In this document: positions 16,917-27,338 of the stretch, piece after piece
How positions within the stretch are numbered: the stretch's first letter is position 1
How the letters are laid out: each line of letters starts with the position of its first letter
From: an uncultured Collinsella sp.
GTDB taxonomy: Bacteria > Actinomycetota > Coriobacteriia > Coriobacteriales > Coriobacteriaceae
NCBI GenBank assembly: GCA_958370325.1
Contig: CATXJW010000015.1
Location: forward strand, 1 to 43,983
Length of the DNA stretch: 43,983 nucleotides
Direction: 5' to 3'
The notes under the pieces: generated by a model
What the model was told of the DNA's origin: nothing
The model's input: the letters and a program-made list of their open reading frames with translations, nothing else
Databases searched by the model: none
Translations under genes and position numbers: made by a program

Positions 16917-18362
16917 ATGGCGAACAACCATACCGCGGGCAACGCTGCCCGCACCATCGCGCCCAGCGAGCTTTGCCAGCGTATGCTGGCAAAAACCAGT
17001 AAGGGCATCTGCGGTCCCTGCATCCTGTACCTTGAGGATGGGACCATTTTTTATGGACGTGCATGCGGCGCCGAGGGCACCGCGACCGGCGAAGTCTGCT
17101 TCAACACCTCGCTCGAGGGCTATTTTGAGGTCATGACCGATCCGAGCTATGCCGGCCAAATCGTAACCATGACCTATCCGCAGATCGGCAACTACGGCAT
17201 CGATGAGACCGACGTCCAGTCGGCTTTCCCTGGTGACGCCGCTCGCCCTGCGAGCGCTCCGGCCATGCGGGGCATGATCGTGCGCGACATGTGCGCCACG
17301 CCTTCTAACTGGCGTTCTGCCGAAAGCGTGCCGGAGTACCTGCGCGCCCACGGTATCGTCGCCATTGAGGGCGTCGACACCCGCGCCTTGGTGCGCCACC
17401 TGCGCGACAACGGCTCCAAGATGGGCATTATCTCGACCGAGGTCTTTGACGTCGACGAACTTGCCGAGCGTCTGGCCGCAGCTCCCACGTTGGTGGGCGA
17501 GAACCTGGTCAAGACCGTGAGTTGCCCTGAGCCTCATGCCTTTACTGCGAGCGACCTGCCTGCTACACATGATTTTGCGCTTACCGCCGCCGCCTCTGCC
17601 CGCCACAAAGTGGTTGCCTACGACTGCGGCGTGAAGCGCGGCATTCTGGAGGGCCTGGTCCGCGCCGGCTGCGATCTCACCGTCGTGCCGTGGGATACGC
17701 CCGCCCAGCAGGTGCTCGACATGAATCCCGATGGCGTCTTTTTGTCCAACGGCCCCGGCGACCCCGATGCCGTGGTAGAGACCTACGAGCAGGTGCAGCA
17801 GCTGATCGGCAAGGTGCCGGTCTTTGGTATTTGCCTGGGTCATCAGATGATCAGCCTGGCCTGCGGCGCTCAGATGGAAAAGCTTAAGTTCGGTCACCGC
17901 GGTGGTAACCAGCCGGTTATGAACCTGGTGAGCCGCCGCGTGGAGATTACCGCGCAAAACCATGGCTTTGGCCTGCTGTTCCCCAGCTTGGGCAAGCTTG
18001 TCCCCGAGCTTTCCGGTGGCGAGACCGAGCACCCGGCCGATGGCGACCTGCGCGTCTGGGTGCGCCGCGGTATCGCGCCGGTCGTGATGAACGAGCGATT
18101 CGGCCGCATTCGCCTGACGCACGTGAACCTCAACGACGGCACCGCCGAGGGCATCCAGCTGCTCGACGCGCCGTGCTTCTCGGTGCAGTACCACCCCGAG
18201 GCCTCGCCCGGCCCCACCGATGCCCACTATCTCTTTACCGCCTTTACGCGACTCATGGACGGCGAGGAGAACTACCTGGACATCGACACCGCGAAGGACC
18301 GCCTCGCCGGCTGGAATTTCGCCGAGTCCGAGAACGCTGCGACCGAGACCGAGGAGAACTAA
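16917..18362 (+). CDS. carA: Carbamoyl-phosphate synthase small (glutaminase) subunit
   Basis: 481 residues, about 100 more than most CarA. It hydrolyses glutamine and feeds ammonia to CarB. The N-terminal domain has LYLEDGTIFYGRACGAEGTATGEVCFNTSLEGYFEVMTDPSYAGQIVTMTYPQIGNYG. The class I glutaminase domain has the nucleophile Cys in GICLGHQ (about residue 306), then GHRGGNQPV, QNHGF and the His-Glu pair in QYHPEASPGPTD. Extra sequence lies at the N-terminus (about 30 residues), as an insertion after QNHGF (GLLFPSLGKLVPELSGGETEHPADGDLRVW...) and at the acidic C-terminus. AAGGAG upstream fixes the start at 16917. One nucleotide separates it from carB. Confidence 0.96.
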   Translation: MANNHTAGNAARTIAPSELCQRMLAKTSKGICGPCILYLEDGTIFYGRACGAEGTATGEVCFNTSLEGYFEVMTDPSYAGQIVTMTYPQIGNYGIDETDVQSAFPGDAARPASAPAMRGMIVRDMCATPSNWRSAESVPEYLRAHGIVAIEGVDTRALVRHLRDNGSKMGIISTEVFDVDELAERLAAAPTLVGENLVKTVSCPEPHAFTASDLPATHDFALTAAASARHKVVAYDCGVKRGILEGLVRAGCDLTVVPWDTPAQQVLDMNPDGVFLSNGPGDPDAVVETYEQVQQLIGKVPVFGICLGHQMISLACGAQMEKLKFGHRGGNQPVMNLVSRRVEITAQNHGFGLLFPSLGKLVPELSGGETEHPADGDLRVWVRRGIAPVVMNERFGRIRLTHVNLNDGTAEGIQLLDAPCFSVQYHPEASPGPTDAHYLFTAFTRLMDGEENYLDIDTAKDRLAGWNFAESENAATETEEN

Positions 18363-18363
18363 C

Positions 18364-21678
<3,315 letters not shown>

Positions 21679-21693
21679 TTGACCTGGCCGGCC

Positions 21694-21776
21694 GGGGCGG
21701 GAGGGGCCGAGATTTCCCCCTTTCGCTCCGGCTGCAAGCAGAGTCGCTCAGGAGGAAACTCGGCCCCTCCCGCCCC
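21694..21776. repeat. Long hairpin with conserved core, copy 1 (left edge of the island)
   Basis: Arms GGGGCGGGAGGGGCCGAG (21694-21711) and its perfect inverse (21759-21776), extended by TTTCC/GGAAA. Read on the minus strand the apical core is TGAGCGACTCTGCTTGCAGC then CGGAGCGAA. It aligns at 24 of 30 columns with the core of the hairpin at 27155-27244, while the arms of the two share no sequence. It lies 16 nt after carB; no T tract follows, so a plain terminator is less likely. Confidence 0.8.
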
Positions 21777-21865
21777 GACGCACTGTGTCTAGACGGATTG
21801 CACTCCCCCTGTTTTTAGAGATAAATACCATTTAGCGGTGATATTCAACCGTTCAAGATATTATG

Positions 21866-21903
21866 TAATGGCATATTACGTCATATGACGTAATATGCCA
21901 TTA
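21866..21903. promoter_or_regulatory. 38-bp perfect palindrome upstream of the PTS operon
   Basis: The sequence from TAATGGCATATTACGTCA (21866-21883) reads the same on both strands across its centre at 21884/21885, with no mismatch and no spacer. It ends 45 nt before the PTS IIB start and is AT-rich. The likely role is an operator, most simply for the GntR regulator encoded at the end of this operon; a cruciform or a transcript hairpin is also possible. Confidence 0.7.
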
Positions 21904-21948
21904 GCAGTCAAGGATGATTGTCTGTGTTCAAGTCGAGAAAGGGGCAAA

Positions 21949-22425
21949 ATGATTAAACTGTGTCGCGTCGATAGCCGGTTAGTGCATGGGCAGACCGTGT
22001 TCTCTTGGTATCCAACGCTTGAAGCAAACGCTATTCTTGTGGTTTCAGATGAGTACGCCGCAAGCAAAGAGCGAATTCAAGCGCTGCGAATTGCAAAACC
22101 CGCTGATGCCAAATTGGTTGTCAAAAGTGTAGAAGATTCCATCGTGGCCCTTAACGGAAGCGCGGTGGATAAATACGAGCTAATTGTTGTTGCGGGAAAT
22201 GTACATGACGCCTGTGAAGTTGCGCGTGCGTGTCCAAAAATAACGTCTGTGAATTTAGGCGGCGCTCGACCGTTGGGGGATAGCGTAAAGGAGCTTGGCC
22301 CTGCTGTGCGCCTTTCCCAATCCGATATTAATGAAATTAAGAAAGCCATGGCTGATGGAATCGAGTTCGAGGTAAGGCAGGTTGCCAGCGAGAAAAAACG
22401 CATCGTAACAAGTTTTGATTTGTAG
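21949..22425 (+). CDS. PTS mannose/fructose/sorbose family IIB component
   Basis: 158 residues. It carries the phosphoryl group from IIA to the sugar entering through IIC/IID. The opening MIKLCRVDSRLVHGQTVFSW is diagnostic: His13 in RLVHGQ is the phosphorylated histidine of the mannose-family IIB. The rest (KPADAKLVVKSVEDSI, VNLGGARPLGDSVKELGPAVRLSQSDINEIKKAMADGIEFEVRQV) follows the family. The start at 21949 has AAAGGGG upstream; an in-frame ATG at 21895 lies inside the 38-bp palindrome and is rejected. Codons are more AT-rich than in carB, as in the whole block to 27005. Confidence 0.93.
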   Translation: MIKLCRVDSRLVHGQTVFSWYPTLEANAILVVSDEYAASKERIQALRIAKPADAKLVVKSVEDSIVALNGSAVDKYELIVVAGNVHDACEVARACPKITSVNLGGARPLGDSVKELGPAVRLSQSDINEIKKAMADGIEFEVRQVASEKKRIVTSFDL

Positions 22426-22439
22426 GAAGAGGGAGAAAT

Positions 22440-23216
22440 ATGCTGCTTCAAGCTTTTCTGGTTGGTCTTGCCGCTGCGATAGGTCAATCGGATTATTTAC
22501 TCGGTACTGCGATGGTCGAGCGGCCGATTGTCCTCGGAGCGATTGTCGGTATTTTTTTGGGTGATATTCCGACTGGCGTTATTGTTGGTTTCCAGCTCGA
22601 ACTCGCGTTCATGGGGGTCTGGCAGGTTGGTGCTGCCGTGCCGCCCAACGTAATTGTTGGTTCAGTTTTGGGAACAGCCTTTGCGATTACTATGGGTGCG
22701 GGTCCCGAGACCGCTCTGACTATTGCTATGCCCACTGCGGTGCTTGCCGGCATGTTTGACAGCCTTATGTATAGCGTTGTTACGCCTCCTATGGCTGTCT
22801 GGGCTGATCGTGGTGCCGAAAAAGACGACCCCAAAACGATTGCAGCCGCTATGTGGACCAATGGAATTCTCTACATCATTGCGCTTGGCTTGATTTGCGG
22901 CGTGGCTTTTTACGTTGGAAATGATGCTGTTCAGGCGCTGATTGACGCCATTCCTGATTGGCTTACGAATGGGCTTACGATCGCAACGGGTATTCTGCCC
23001 GCGCTTGGATTTGCGCAGCTTATGTCAATCCTGTCCACCAAGGAGCTGAGCTTCCTATTCTTTGGAGGCTTCTTGCTGAGTGCCTATCTAAACATTCCGA
23101 CGATCGGTATCGTGGCGTTTTCGCTGATCCTGATTGGGATTCTCGATATGGCTCACATTTTTATGCCTGCCAGTGCGGCGGTCGCTAAGGAGGTTGACGA
23201 TGACAACGAATTCTAA
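22440..23216 (+). CDS. PTS mannose/fructose/sorbose family IIC component
   Basis: 258 residues, mostly hydrophobic, with about seven to eight segments. It is the EIIC-Man type: LVGLAAAIGQSDYLLGTAMVERPIVLGAIVGIFLGDIPTGVIVGFQLELAFMG is the conserved N-terminal region including the GFQLEL motif, followed by VGAAVPPNVIVGSVLGTAFAI. It forms the sugar channel in the membrane with IID. It starts 14 nt after IIB with GGAAGAGGGAG upstream and overlaps IID by 17 nt. Confidence 0.93.
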   Translation: MLLQAFLVGLAAAIGQSDYLLGTAMVERPIVLGAIVGIFLGDIPTGVIVGFQLELAFMGVWQVGAAVPPNVIVGSVLGTAFAITMGAGPETALTIAMPTAVLAGMFDSLMYSVVTPPMAVWADRGAEKDDPKTIAAAMWTNGILYIIALGLICGVAFYVGNDAVQALIDAIPDWLTNGLTIATGILPALGFAQLMSILSTKELSFLFFGGFLLSAYLNIPTIGIVAFSLILIGILDMAHIFMPASAAVAKEVDDDNEF

Positions 23217-24060
23217 TGATGTTCTTGAGCTCTCGCCGGAGTCAAATAAATCGACCGATAAGAGAATAACCAAGAAAGACTTAAAGGCGTTATTTTGGCG
23301 TAGCTTTCCACTCAACATCATGTGGAGCTTTGACCGACAAATGAACGTTGGTTTCTGCTACGACATGATTCCGGTAATCAAGCGGTTATACGATAAGCCC
23401 GAAGACCGGATCGAGGCATATAAGCGTCATCTTGAGTTCTACAATATTCAAGTTACGTTTAATCCTCTGGTCGCCGGCATTGTGGCCTCCATGGAGGAGG
23501 AGAACGCCAACAATCAGGACTTTGACACCGCCTCAATTAACGCCATGAAAGCATCGCTTATGGCTCCGCTTTCCGGTATTGGAGATTCACTGATCGCCAG
23601 TACGCTTCGCATGATTGCGACGGGCGTTGTGACAGGACTTTGCCTTTCGGGCAGTCTGCTCGGCCCAATCCTGTTCCTGCTTCTTTATAATGTCCCAACG
23701 ATCCTGATCCGCTGGTTTGGGCTTCAGTATGGTTATTCGCTTGGCAGTGGCATGATTTCGAAGCTGAACGATTCTGATGTAATGCACAAAGTTACGTCCG
23801 GCCTGGCGATTGTGGGACTAATGGTAGTTGGTGGAATGGTGGCGACCACCGTTGCAGTTACCACTCCGCTCGCTCTTAACTTCGGCGACACCGCGTTTAA
23901 GTTGCAAGAAACGCTCGATGGGATATTCCCGGCTCTTTTGCCGCTCTGCGCGTTCGGGATCATGTGTCTTTGCAATAAGAAACAGGTCAAAAATATTTGG
24001 CAGATTGTGGGCATTCTCGCTGCGGGTATTGTGCTCGGCGCCCTGGGGATTTTGGGCTAG
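23200..24060 (+). CDS. PTS mannose/fructose/sorbose family IID component
   Basis: 286 residues. The start at 23200 has AAGGAGG within the end of IIC; overlap with IIC is 17 nt, a sign of coupling. The IID hallmarks are visible: LFWRSFPLNIMWSFDRQMNVGFCYDMIPVIKRLYD, the helical stretch EAYKRHLEFYNIQVTFNPLVAGIVASMEEENAN, then APLSGIGDSLIASTLRMIATG and C-terminal membrane segments. Together with IIC it forms the transporter. No IIA is encoded in this operon. Its stop overlaps the stop of the convergent gntR gene in the palindrome CTAG. Confidence 0.93.
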   Translation: MTTNSNDVLELSPESNKSTDKRITKKDLKALFWRSFPLNIMWSFDRQMNVGFCYDMIPVIKRLYDKPEDRIEAYKRHLEFYNIQVTFNPLVAGIVASMEEENANNQDFDTASINAMKASLMAPLSGIGDSLIASTLRMIATGVVTGLCLSGSLLGPILFLLLYNVPTILIRWFGLQYGYSLGSGMISKLNDSDVMHKVTSGLAIVGLMVVGGMVATTVAVTTPLALNFGDTAFKLQETLDGIFPALLPLCAFGIMCLCNKKQVKNIWQIVGILAAGIVLGALGILG

Positions 24061-24812
24061 AGAAGGCGTCCATCTTTTGAGATCCTGAACTCGAAGGACG
24101 ATGCGTCAGCTCGCCAAACGGTTTTTGAATAGTGGAGCGGCATTTCATCGCAGGCATATGTGACGTGCTCGACAACGCTCACGGGGGCTCCAACGATATA
24201 ACCGAGAAGGTTTGCTTCTTGGAGCCCCGCTATTCCTGCGGTGATTTTGAGCTTCTCAATACCGGTTGCGATGCTGTAATGGTTGGCGATCAGGTCGAAA
24301 AGACTGGCATTGTCTGTGAGAAGCTCCAGTAGTCCGGGTAGAGTGCCCTGCGTTGCATAAACGGTGTCGATAGCGCAGGGGGCATTTTCGATATAAACCA
24401 AGCGCGCAACTCGTTGCACTGCGGTTCCGTTGTCAATTTTTAGCTCCCGTGCAATGTGGGCATCAGCCTTGATCAAGCCTGTTTCCAAGATGGACTTGGT
24501 TGTTTTATCGCCGTATTGGGGGTCGGAGCTCAAATTGAAAATGGTGCTTGTTCCTCGTTTCAGGGTGATCTTCGATGGGTTTACGAATGTTCCCTTGCCT
24601 CGCAGGCGGTAGAGCAAGTTTTGGTCAATGAGATTCTGTACGGCGCGTCTTACGGTGATCCTGCTTACTTTGTATTGCTTGCAAAGCTCGGTTTCGGTGG
24701 GAATCTGACTGCCGCCGGGGAGTTCGCCAGAAACTATTTTCTTGAGGATATCGTTTTCAACGGTCTGATAGAGAAGCTCTGGCTGAGTGAGCTCGTCTTT
24801 TGCTGCAGGCAT
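24057..24812 (-). CDS. GntR-family transcriptional regulator (HutC/UTRA type)
   Basis: 251 residues from the ATG at 24812 (AAGGGG 7 nt upstream); an in-frame codon at 24860 would add 16 residues. The N-terminal winged helix (about 11-77) has LLYQTVENDILKKIVSGELPGGSQIPTETELCKQYKVSRITVRRAVQNLIDQNLLYRLRGKGTFV, the GntR signature. The C-terminal UTRA domain (VQRVARLVYIENAPCAIDTVYA through PVSVVEHVTYACDEMPLHYSKTVWRAD) normally senses a phosphorylated sugar. It lies convergent to the PTS genes and overlaps IID by 4 nt, so it is the obvious candidate to control that operon, probably through the palindrome at 21866. Confidence 0.92.
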   Translation of the reverse strand: MPAAKDELTQPELLYQTVENDILKKIVSGELPGGSQIPTETELCKQYKVSRITVRRAVQNLIDQNLLYRLRGKGTFVNPSKITLKRGTSTIFNLSSDPQYGDKTTKSILETGLIKADAHIARELKIDNGTAVQRVARLVYIENAPCAIDTVYATQGTLPGLLELLTDNASLFDLIANHYSIATGIEKLKITAGIAGLQEANLLGYIVGAPVSVVEHVTYACDEMPLHYSKTVWRADASSFEFRISKDGRLL

Positions 24813-24935
24813 GGTGGACCCCTTGGTCTTCAGTTTCTTTAGTACATAGATATACGACAACTGAGGACATCATAAGCCGTTATCTCAAAAGTTATGAAAT
24901 ATCGATTTGGCGTTATCGCCGAGAGGGGATTTAAG

Positions 24936-26003
24936 ATGGGCAGACAATACGACGAGGCGTTGATTGGCGCCATCTCCGGTCGCTCGTTTATAACCGAGAA
25001 GAGGGGGCTCGAGGTTCAAATTCGTCCGGTTCCTGATGATGAAAGAGAGCATGTGCTTGACCCACGAATTCTCGAGGTATCCCGCAAGAAGATGCGGAAT
25101 GTTAGCATGTCTCCGAGCTGGACGAGCCTTATTGGAATGCGTCATCGCCCGGATAAGCCGACATACCGCCTACTCGATGGTGAGGTTCAGCGCGATGAGA
25201 TCCTCATGGAGGCGGCCGATCGCTATATAGATTTATTCGTCTGGACGCCACCAAATCATAAGGAGGCAAGTCCAGCGCTTGTTTACCTGCATGGCGGCGC
25301 GTTTATGGCGGGGAATGTTCTGCAATTTGAACATCAGCTCGAGTTCATCGCTGAAAAGTCTGGTGCAGTGGTGGTTTATCCGGAATACCGCTTGGCGCCG
25401 GAGACGGCATTTCCCGGGCAGATCGAGGATTGCGTTCTTGCTCTTGATTATGTGCGCGAGCATGCCGGGGATCTCGGAATCGATCCTCATAAAATAATGG
25501 TCGCCGGCGACTCCGCGGGAGGAAGCCTTACTAATGCGTGTGTTCAGCTCAGGGGTGCTGGAGCTGTAGCCCATGCCTTCGAAATCTATCCTGAAGTCGA
25601 CCTTGCGGGCGAACAGGGCGAGGGATATGAGGATTTTCCTGCGATAGCCGACCAAGAGGACGTTGCGCGTTTTCGCATCGACCATCTTCGCGATTCGGAC
25701 GGCCCGATGGTCGAACTTTGTGCACACGGAAAAATGTCTCCTCATGACCCGTTGATTTCTGCGCTAATGCTTGAGGACTGCACTGATTTCCCCCCGGTGA
25801 CTATCGTGACATCCGAATACGATCCGCTTCGTATCCCCGATGAAAAATGGGCTACAAAATTACGGTCTTCAGGAATCGATGTCGAGGTCATCGAATATGC
25901 CGGATGTGACCATGGTTTCTTCGATCATTTTGGCGTGTACCCGCAATCGGAAGACGTGTGTTTGTTGATGGCCGAGAAGCTTAAAGAAATGGCTGCACAA
26001 TAA
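24936..26003 (+). CDS. Alpha/beta hydrolase, hormone-sensitive lipase (HSL) family
   Basis: 355 residues from the ATG at 24936 (GAGAGGGG 7 nt upstream); an in-frame codon at 24894 is less likely. The HSL-family features are complete: oxyanion motif HGGAF (119-123), YPEYRLAPETAFP, nucleophile Ser193 in GDSAGG, Asp296 in SEYDPL and His326 in CDHGFF. No signal peptide is seen, so it probably acts in the cytoplasm on an acyl or acetyl ester. The N-terminal 100 residues act as a cap region. It is divergent from gntR (about 120 nt between starts), suggesting it belongs to the same sugar-use locus, perhaps removing acyl groups from the imported sugar; that is inference. Confidence 0.88.
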   Translation: MGRQYDEALIGAISGRSFITEKRGLEVQIRPVPDDEREHVLDPRILEVSRKKMRNVSMSPSWTSLIGMRHRPDKPTYRLLDGEVQRDEILMEAADRYIDLFVWTPPNHKEASPALVYLHGGAFMAGNVLQFEHQLEFIAEKSGAVVVYPEYRLAPETAFPGQIEDCVLALDYVREHAGDLGIDPHKIMVAGDSAGGSLTNACVQLRGAGAVAHAFEIYPEVDLAGEQGEGYEDFPAIADQEDVARFRIDHLRDSDGPMVELCAHGKMSPHDPLISALMLEDCTDFPPVTIVTSEYDPLRIPDEKWATKLRSSGIDVEVIEYAGCDHGFFDHFGVYPQSEDVCLLMAEKLKEMAAQ

Positions 26004-26080
26004 CGTCTCTCGGCGATAAGGGACTGAAGTCGCTTGTGTTTCTGCGTTCGTGGTTCTCAGTCTGATTATAAAAATGAGGC

Positions 26081-26121
26081 TTGCTCCTTGCCCGAGTGGG
26101 TGGGGAGCAGTTTGTTTTTTT
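26081..26121 (+). terminator. Terminator after the hydrolase gene
   Basis: TTGCTCC (26081-26087) pairs with GGAGCA (26104-26109) around CCC/GGG, followed by a T-rich run to 26121. The rest of the 334-nt gap to the antitoxin (26122-26299) is AT-rich and holds nothing I can name. Confidence 0.65.
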
Positions 26122-26299
26122 GTAGCGATGCGAGGCGAGTGCCGCGCACTTTAGATCGCCATTTTGCTTCGCTGTATACCACTTGGCGTAATAAAAGAGG
26201 CAAGGGCGGTGCGAGGGCCAACAGTCATTCTAAGCTCGGATTCGCATCCTAAAAGGTTGTTTCGGTTGCGCGGTACAATATAGCAAAAAAGAATGATAA

Positions 26300-26323
26300 A
26301 ATGAATTCGGAAAAGAATTCATT
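26300..26323. promoter_or_regulatory. Inverted repeat before the toxin-antitoxin operon (putative operator)
   Basis: AATGAATTC (26300-26308) and GAATTCATT (26315-26323) are perfect inverse copies with a 6-nt spacer. The repeat ends 4 nt before the AGGAGGT ribosome site of the antitoxin. It is the expected position for autorepression by the antitoxin-toxin complex. Confidence 0.6.
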
Positions 26324-26337
26324 TTTAGGAGGTATGT

Positions 26338-26658
26338 ATGCCTGCTTTGCAGATGCTCGACAACCTTGTTCCAATTAGCGATTTCAGCCACGGTAAGGGC
26401 TCGGCTGCATTTTCGAAGGTTGGGGACGACAATCCTGTTGTGGTTCTCAAACACAACAAGCCAGCGTTTGTGATTGTGACACCTGATGAATATAGGGAAG
26501 CGAAGCAAGCGGAGGAGGACCTCGCCTTGTTAACGTTGGCACTTAAGAGAGTGGCTGCGGCAAGTGACGATGCGCTTGTTTCTCTGTCTGATGTTATGAA
26601 AGAGCTGGGTGTGAGCCAGGACGAACTCAATCAGATGGATGAGGTCGAGTTTGAATGA
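26338..26658 (+). CDS. Type II antitoxin, Phd/YefM family
   Basis: 106 residues. The N-terminal DNA-binding domain shows the Phd/YefM pattern: LVPISDFSHGKGSAAFSKVGDDNPVVVLKHNKPAFVIVTPDEYREAKQ, where the strand pair VVVLKHNKPAFVIV before PDEY is typical. The acidic C-terminal part (about 60-106) would wrap the toxin. AGGAGGT precedes the ATG. The stop overlaps the toxin start (ATGA, 4 nt), the normal coupling that keeps antitoxin in excess. It probably represses its own promoter at the inverted repeat 26300-26323. Confidence 0.88.
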   Translation: MPALQMLDNLVPISDFSHGKGSAAFSKVGDDNPVVVLKHNKPAFVIVTPDEYREAKQAEEDLALLTLALKRVAAASDDALVSLSDVMKELGVSQDELNQMDEVEFE

Positions 26659-27005
26659 GTGGGTACGAAGTCGCTTTCTACCCGGATGCTCTCAAGGATA
26701 TTAAGCGTCTGGACGGCTCCCAACGAAAGATCGTCCTTAAGGCTATAGAAAAAATCAGAACGAACCCATTGCCGCAGAACGAAGGTGGATTCGGCAAGCC
26801 TCTTGGAAACAAGGCAGGTACGGATTTGACTGGCTTTATGAAAATCAAGCTCAGGGGAAGTGGCATTCGAATCGTGTACCGCCTCATCAGAATTAAAGAA
26901 AAGATGGCCATCGTAGTGGTAGGCGCTCGCGAAGACATGGAAGTCTACCGAACTGCTCAGAGACGAGAACTCGATTTCGAGAAATGGGCGGAAGAGAATA
27001 TCTAG
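26655..27005 (+). CDS. Type II toxin, RelE/ParE superfamily
   Basis: 116 residues, basic. The RelE-like fold is visible: YEVAFYPDALKDIKRLDGSQRKIVLKAIEKIRTNPLPQ (helical hairpin), then KPLGNKAGTDLTGFMKIKLRGSGIRIVYRLI (the core strands, with RIVYR the usual conserved stretch) and KEKMAIVVVGARED. RelE relatives cut mRNA on the ribosome and ParE relatives poison gyrase; the sequence alone does not settle which. The C-terminus extends about 25 residues past the core. It ends before a strong terminator at 27041. Confidence 0.87.
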   Translation: MSGYEVAFYPDALKDIKRLDGSQRKIVLKAIEKIRTNPLPQNEGGFGKPLGNKAGTDLTGFMKIKLRGSGIRIVYRLIRIKEKMAIVVVGAREDMEVYRTAQRRELDFEKWAEENI

Positions 27006-27040
27006 CTTTAACGACGCACGACGAGTGAGCGTTGGTGGGG

Positions 27041-27070
27041 CCCTGACGAATTAGATTCGTCAGGGTTTTT
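27041..27070 (+). terminator. Terminator of the toxin-antitoxin operon
   Basis: CCCTGACGAA (27041-27050), TTAGA loop, TTCGTCAGGG (27056-27065) and TTTTT. Perfect 10-bp stem. Confidence 0.93.
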
Positions 27071-27154
27071 GCTGAACCAATTGCCTTTCAGCCTCCGTTA
27101 ACCTTTCCAACCAAATCAGCCAACGTACGTCATGGCAATCCCCGGTAGGTCGAA

Positions 27155-27244
27155 GGTGCTCTGCGGCGGCCCGGTGTTTTCATCTGAACGACTTTGCGTA
27201 GCAACCGGAGTGAAGATGAAAACACCGGGCCGCCGCAGAGCACC
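27155..27244. repeat. Long hairpin with conserved core, copy 2 (right edge of the island)
   Basis: A perfect 31-bp stem: GGTGCTCTGCGGCGGCCCGG and on to TTTTCATCT (27155-27185), with its exact inverse at 27214-27244. The 28-nt apex 27186-27213 is GAACGACTTTGCGTAGCAAC then CGGAGTGA. This core matches the core of the hairpin at 21694-21776 read on the other strand, though the stems are unrelated. It sits in the 333-nt stretch without genes between the toxin and purE. Confidence 0.85.
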
Positions 27245-27269
27245 CACAGACCGCAGGGACGGGAGCAGC

Positions 27270-27287
27270 TATACTACTCTCAGTAGT
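27270..27287 (+). promoter_or_regulatory. Putative purE promoter -10 box and operator-like palindrome
   Basis: TATACT (27270-27275) overlaps ACTACT-CTC-AGTAGT (27273-27287), a perfect 6-bp inverted repeat. No clear -35 box is seen. The site lies about 50 nt before the purE ribosome site. Confidence 0.35.
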
Positions 27288-27338
27288 TAAGGGTCGCGGA
27301 TCCGCCGCGTCACCGCTCTCAACAGGAGGTCTATGTTT

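Noticed and set aside
21694..21776. Simple terminator of carB
   Set aside because: The stem is strong but no T tract follows, and the core matches the hairpin at 27155-27244, which suggests a separate element.
24813..24935. A second copy of the PTS palindrome before gntR or the hydrolase
   Set aside because: Only weak, imperfect symmetry is seen (GTACATAGATATACGAC); not enough to call an operator.
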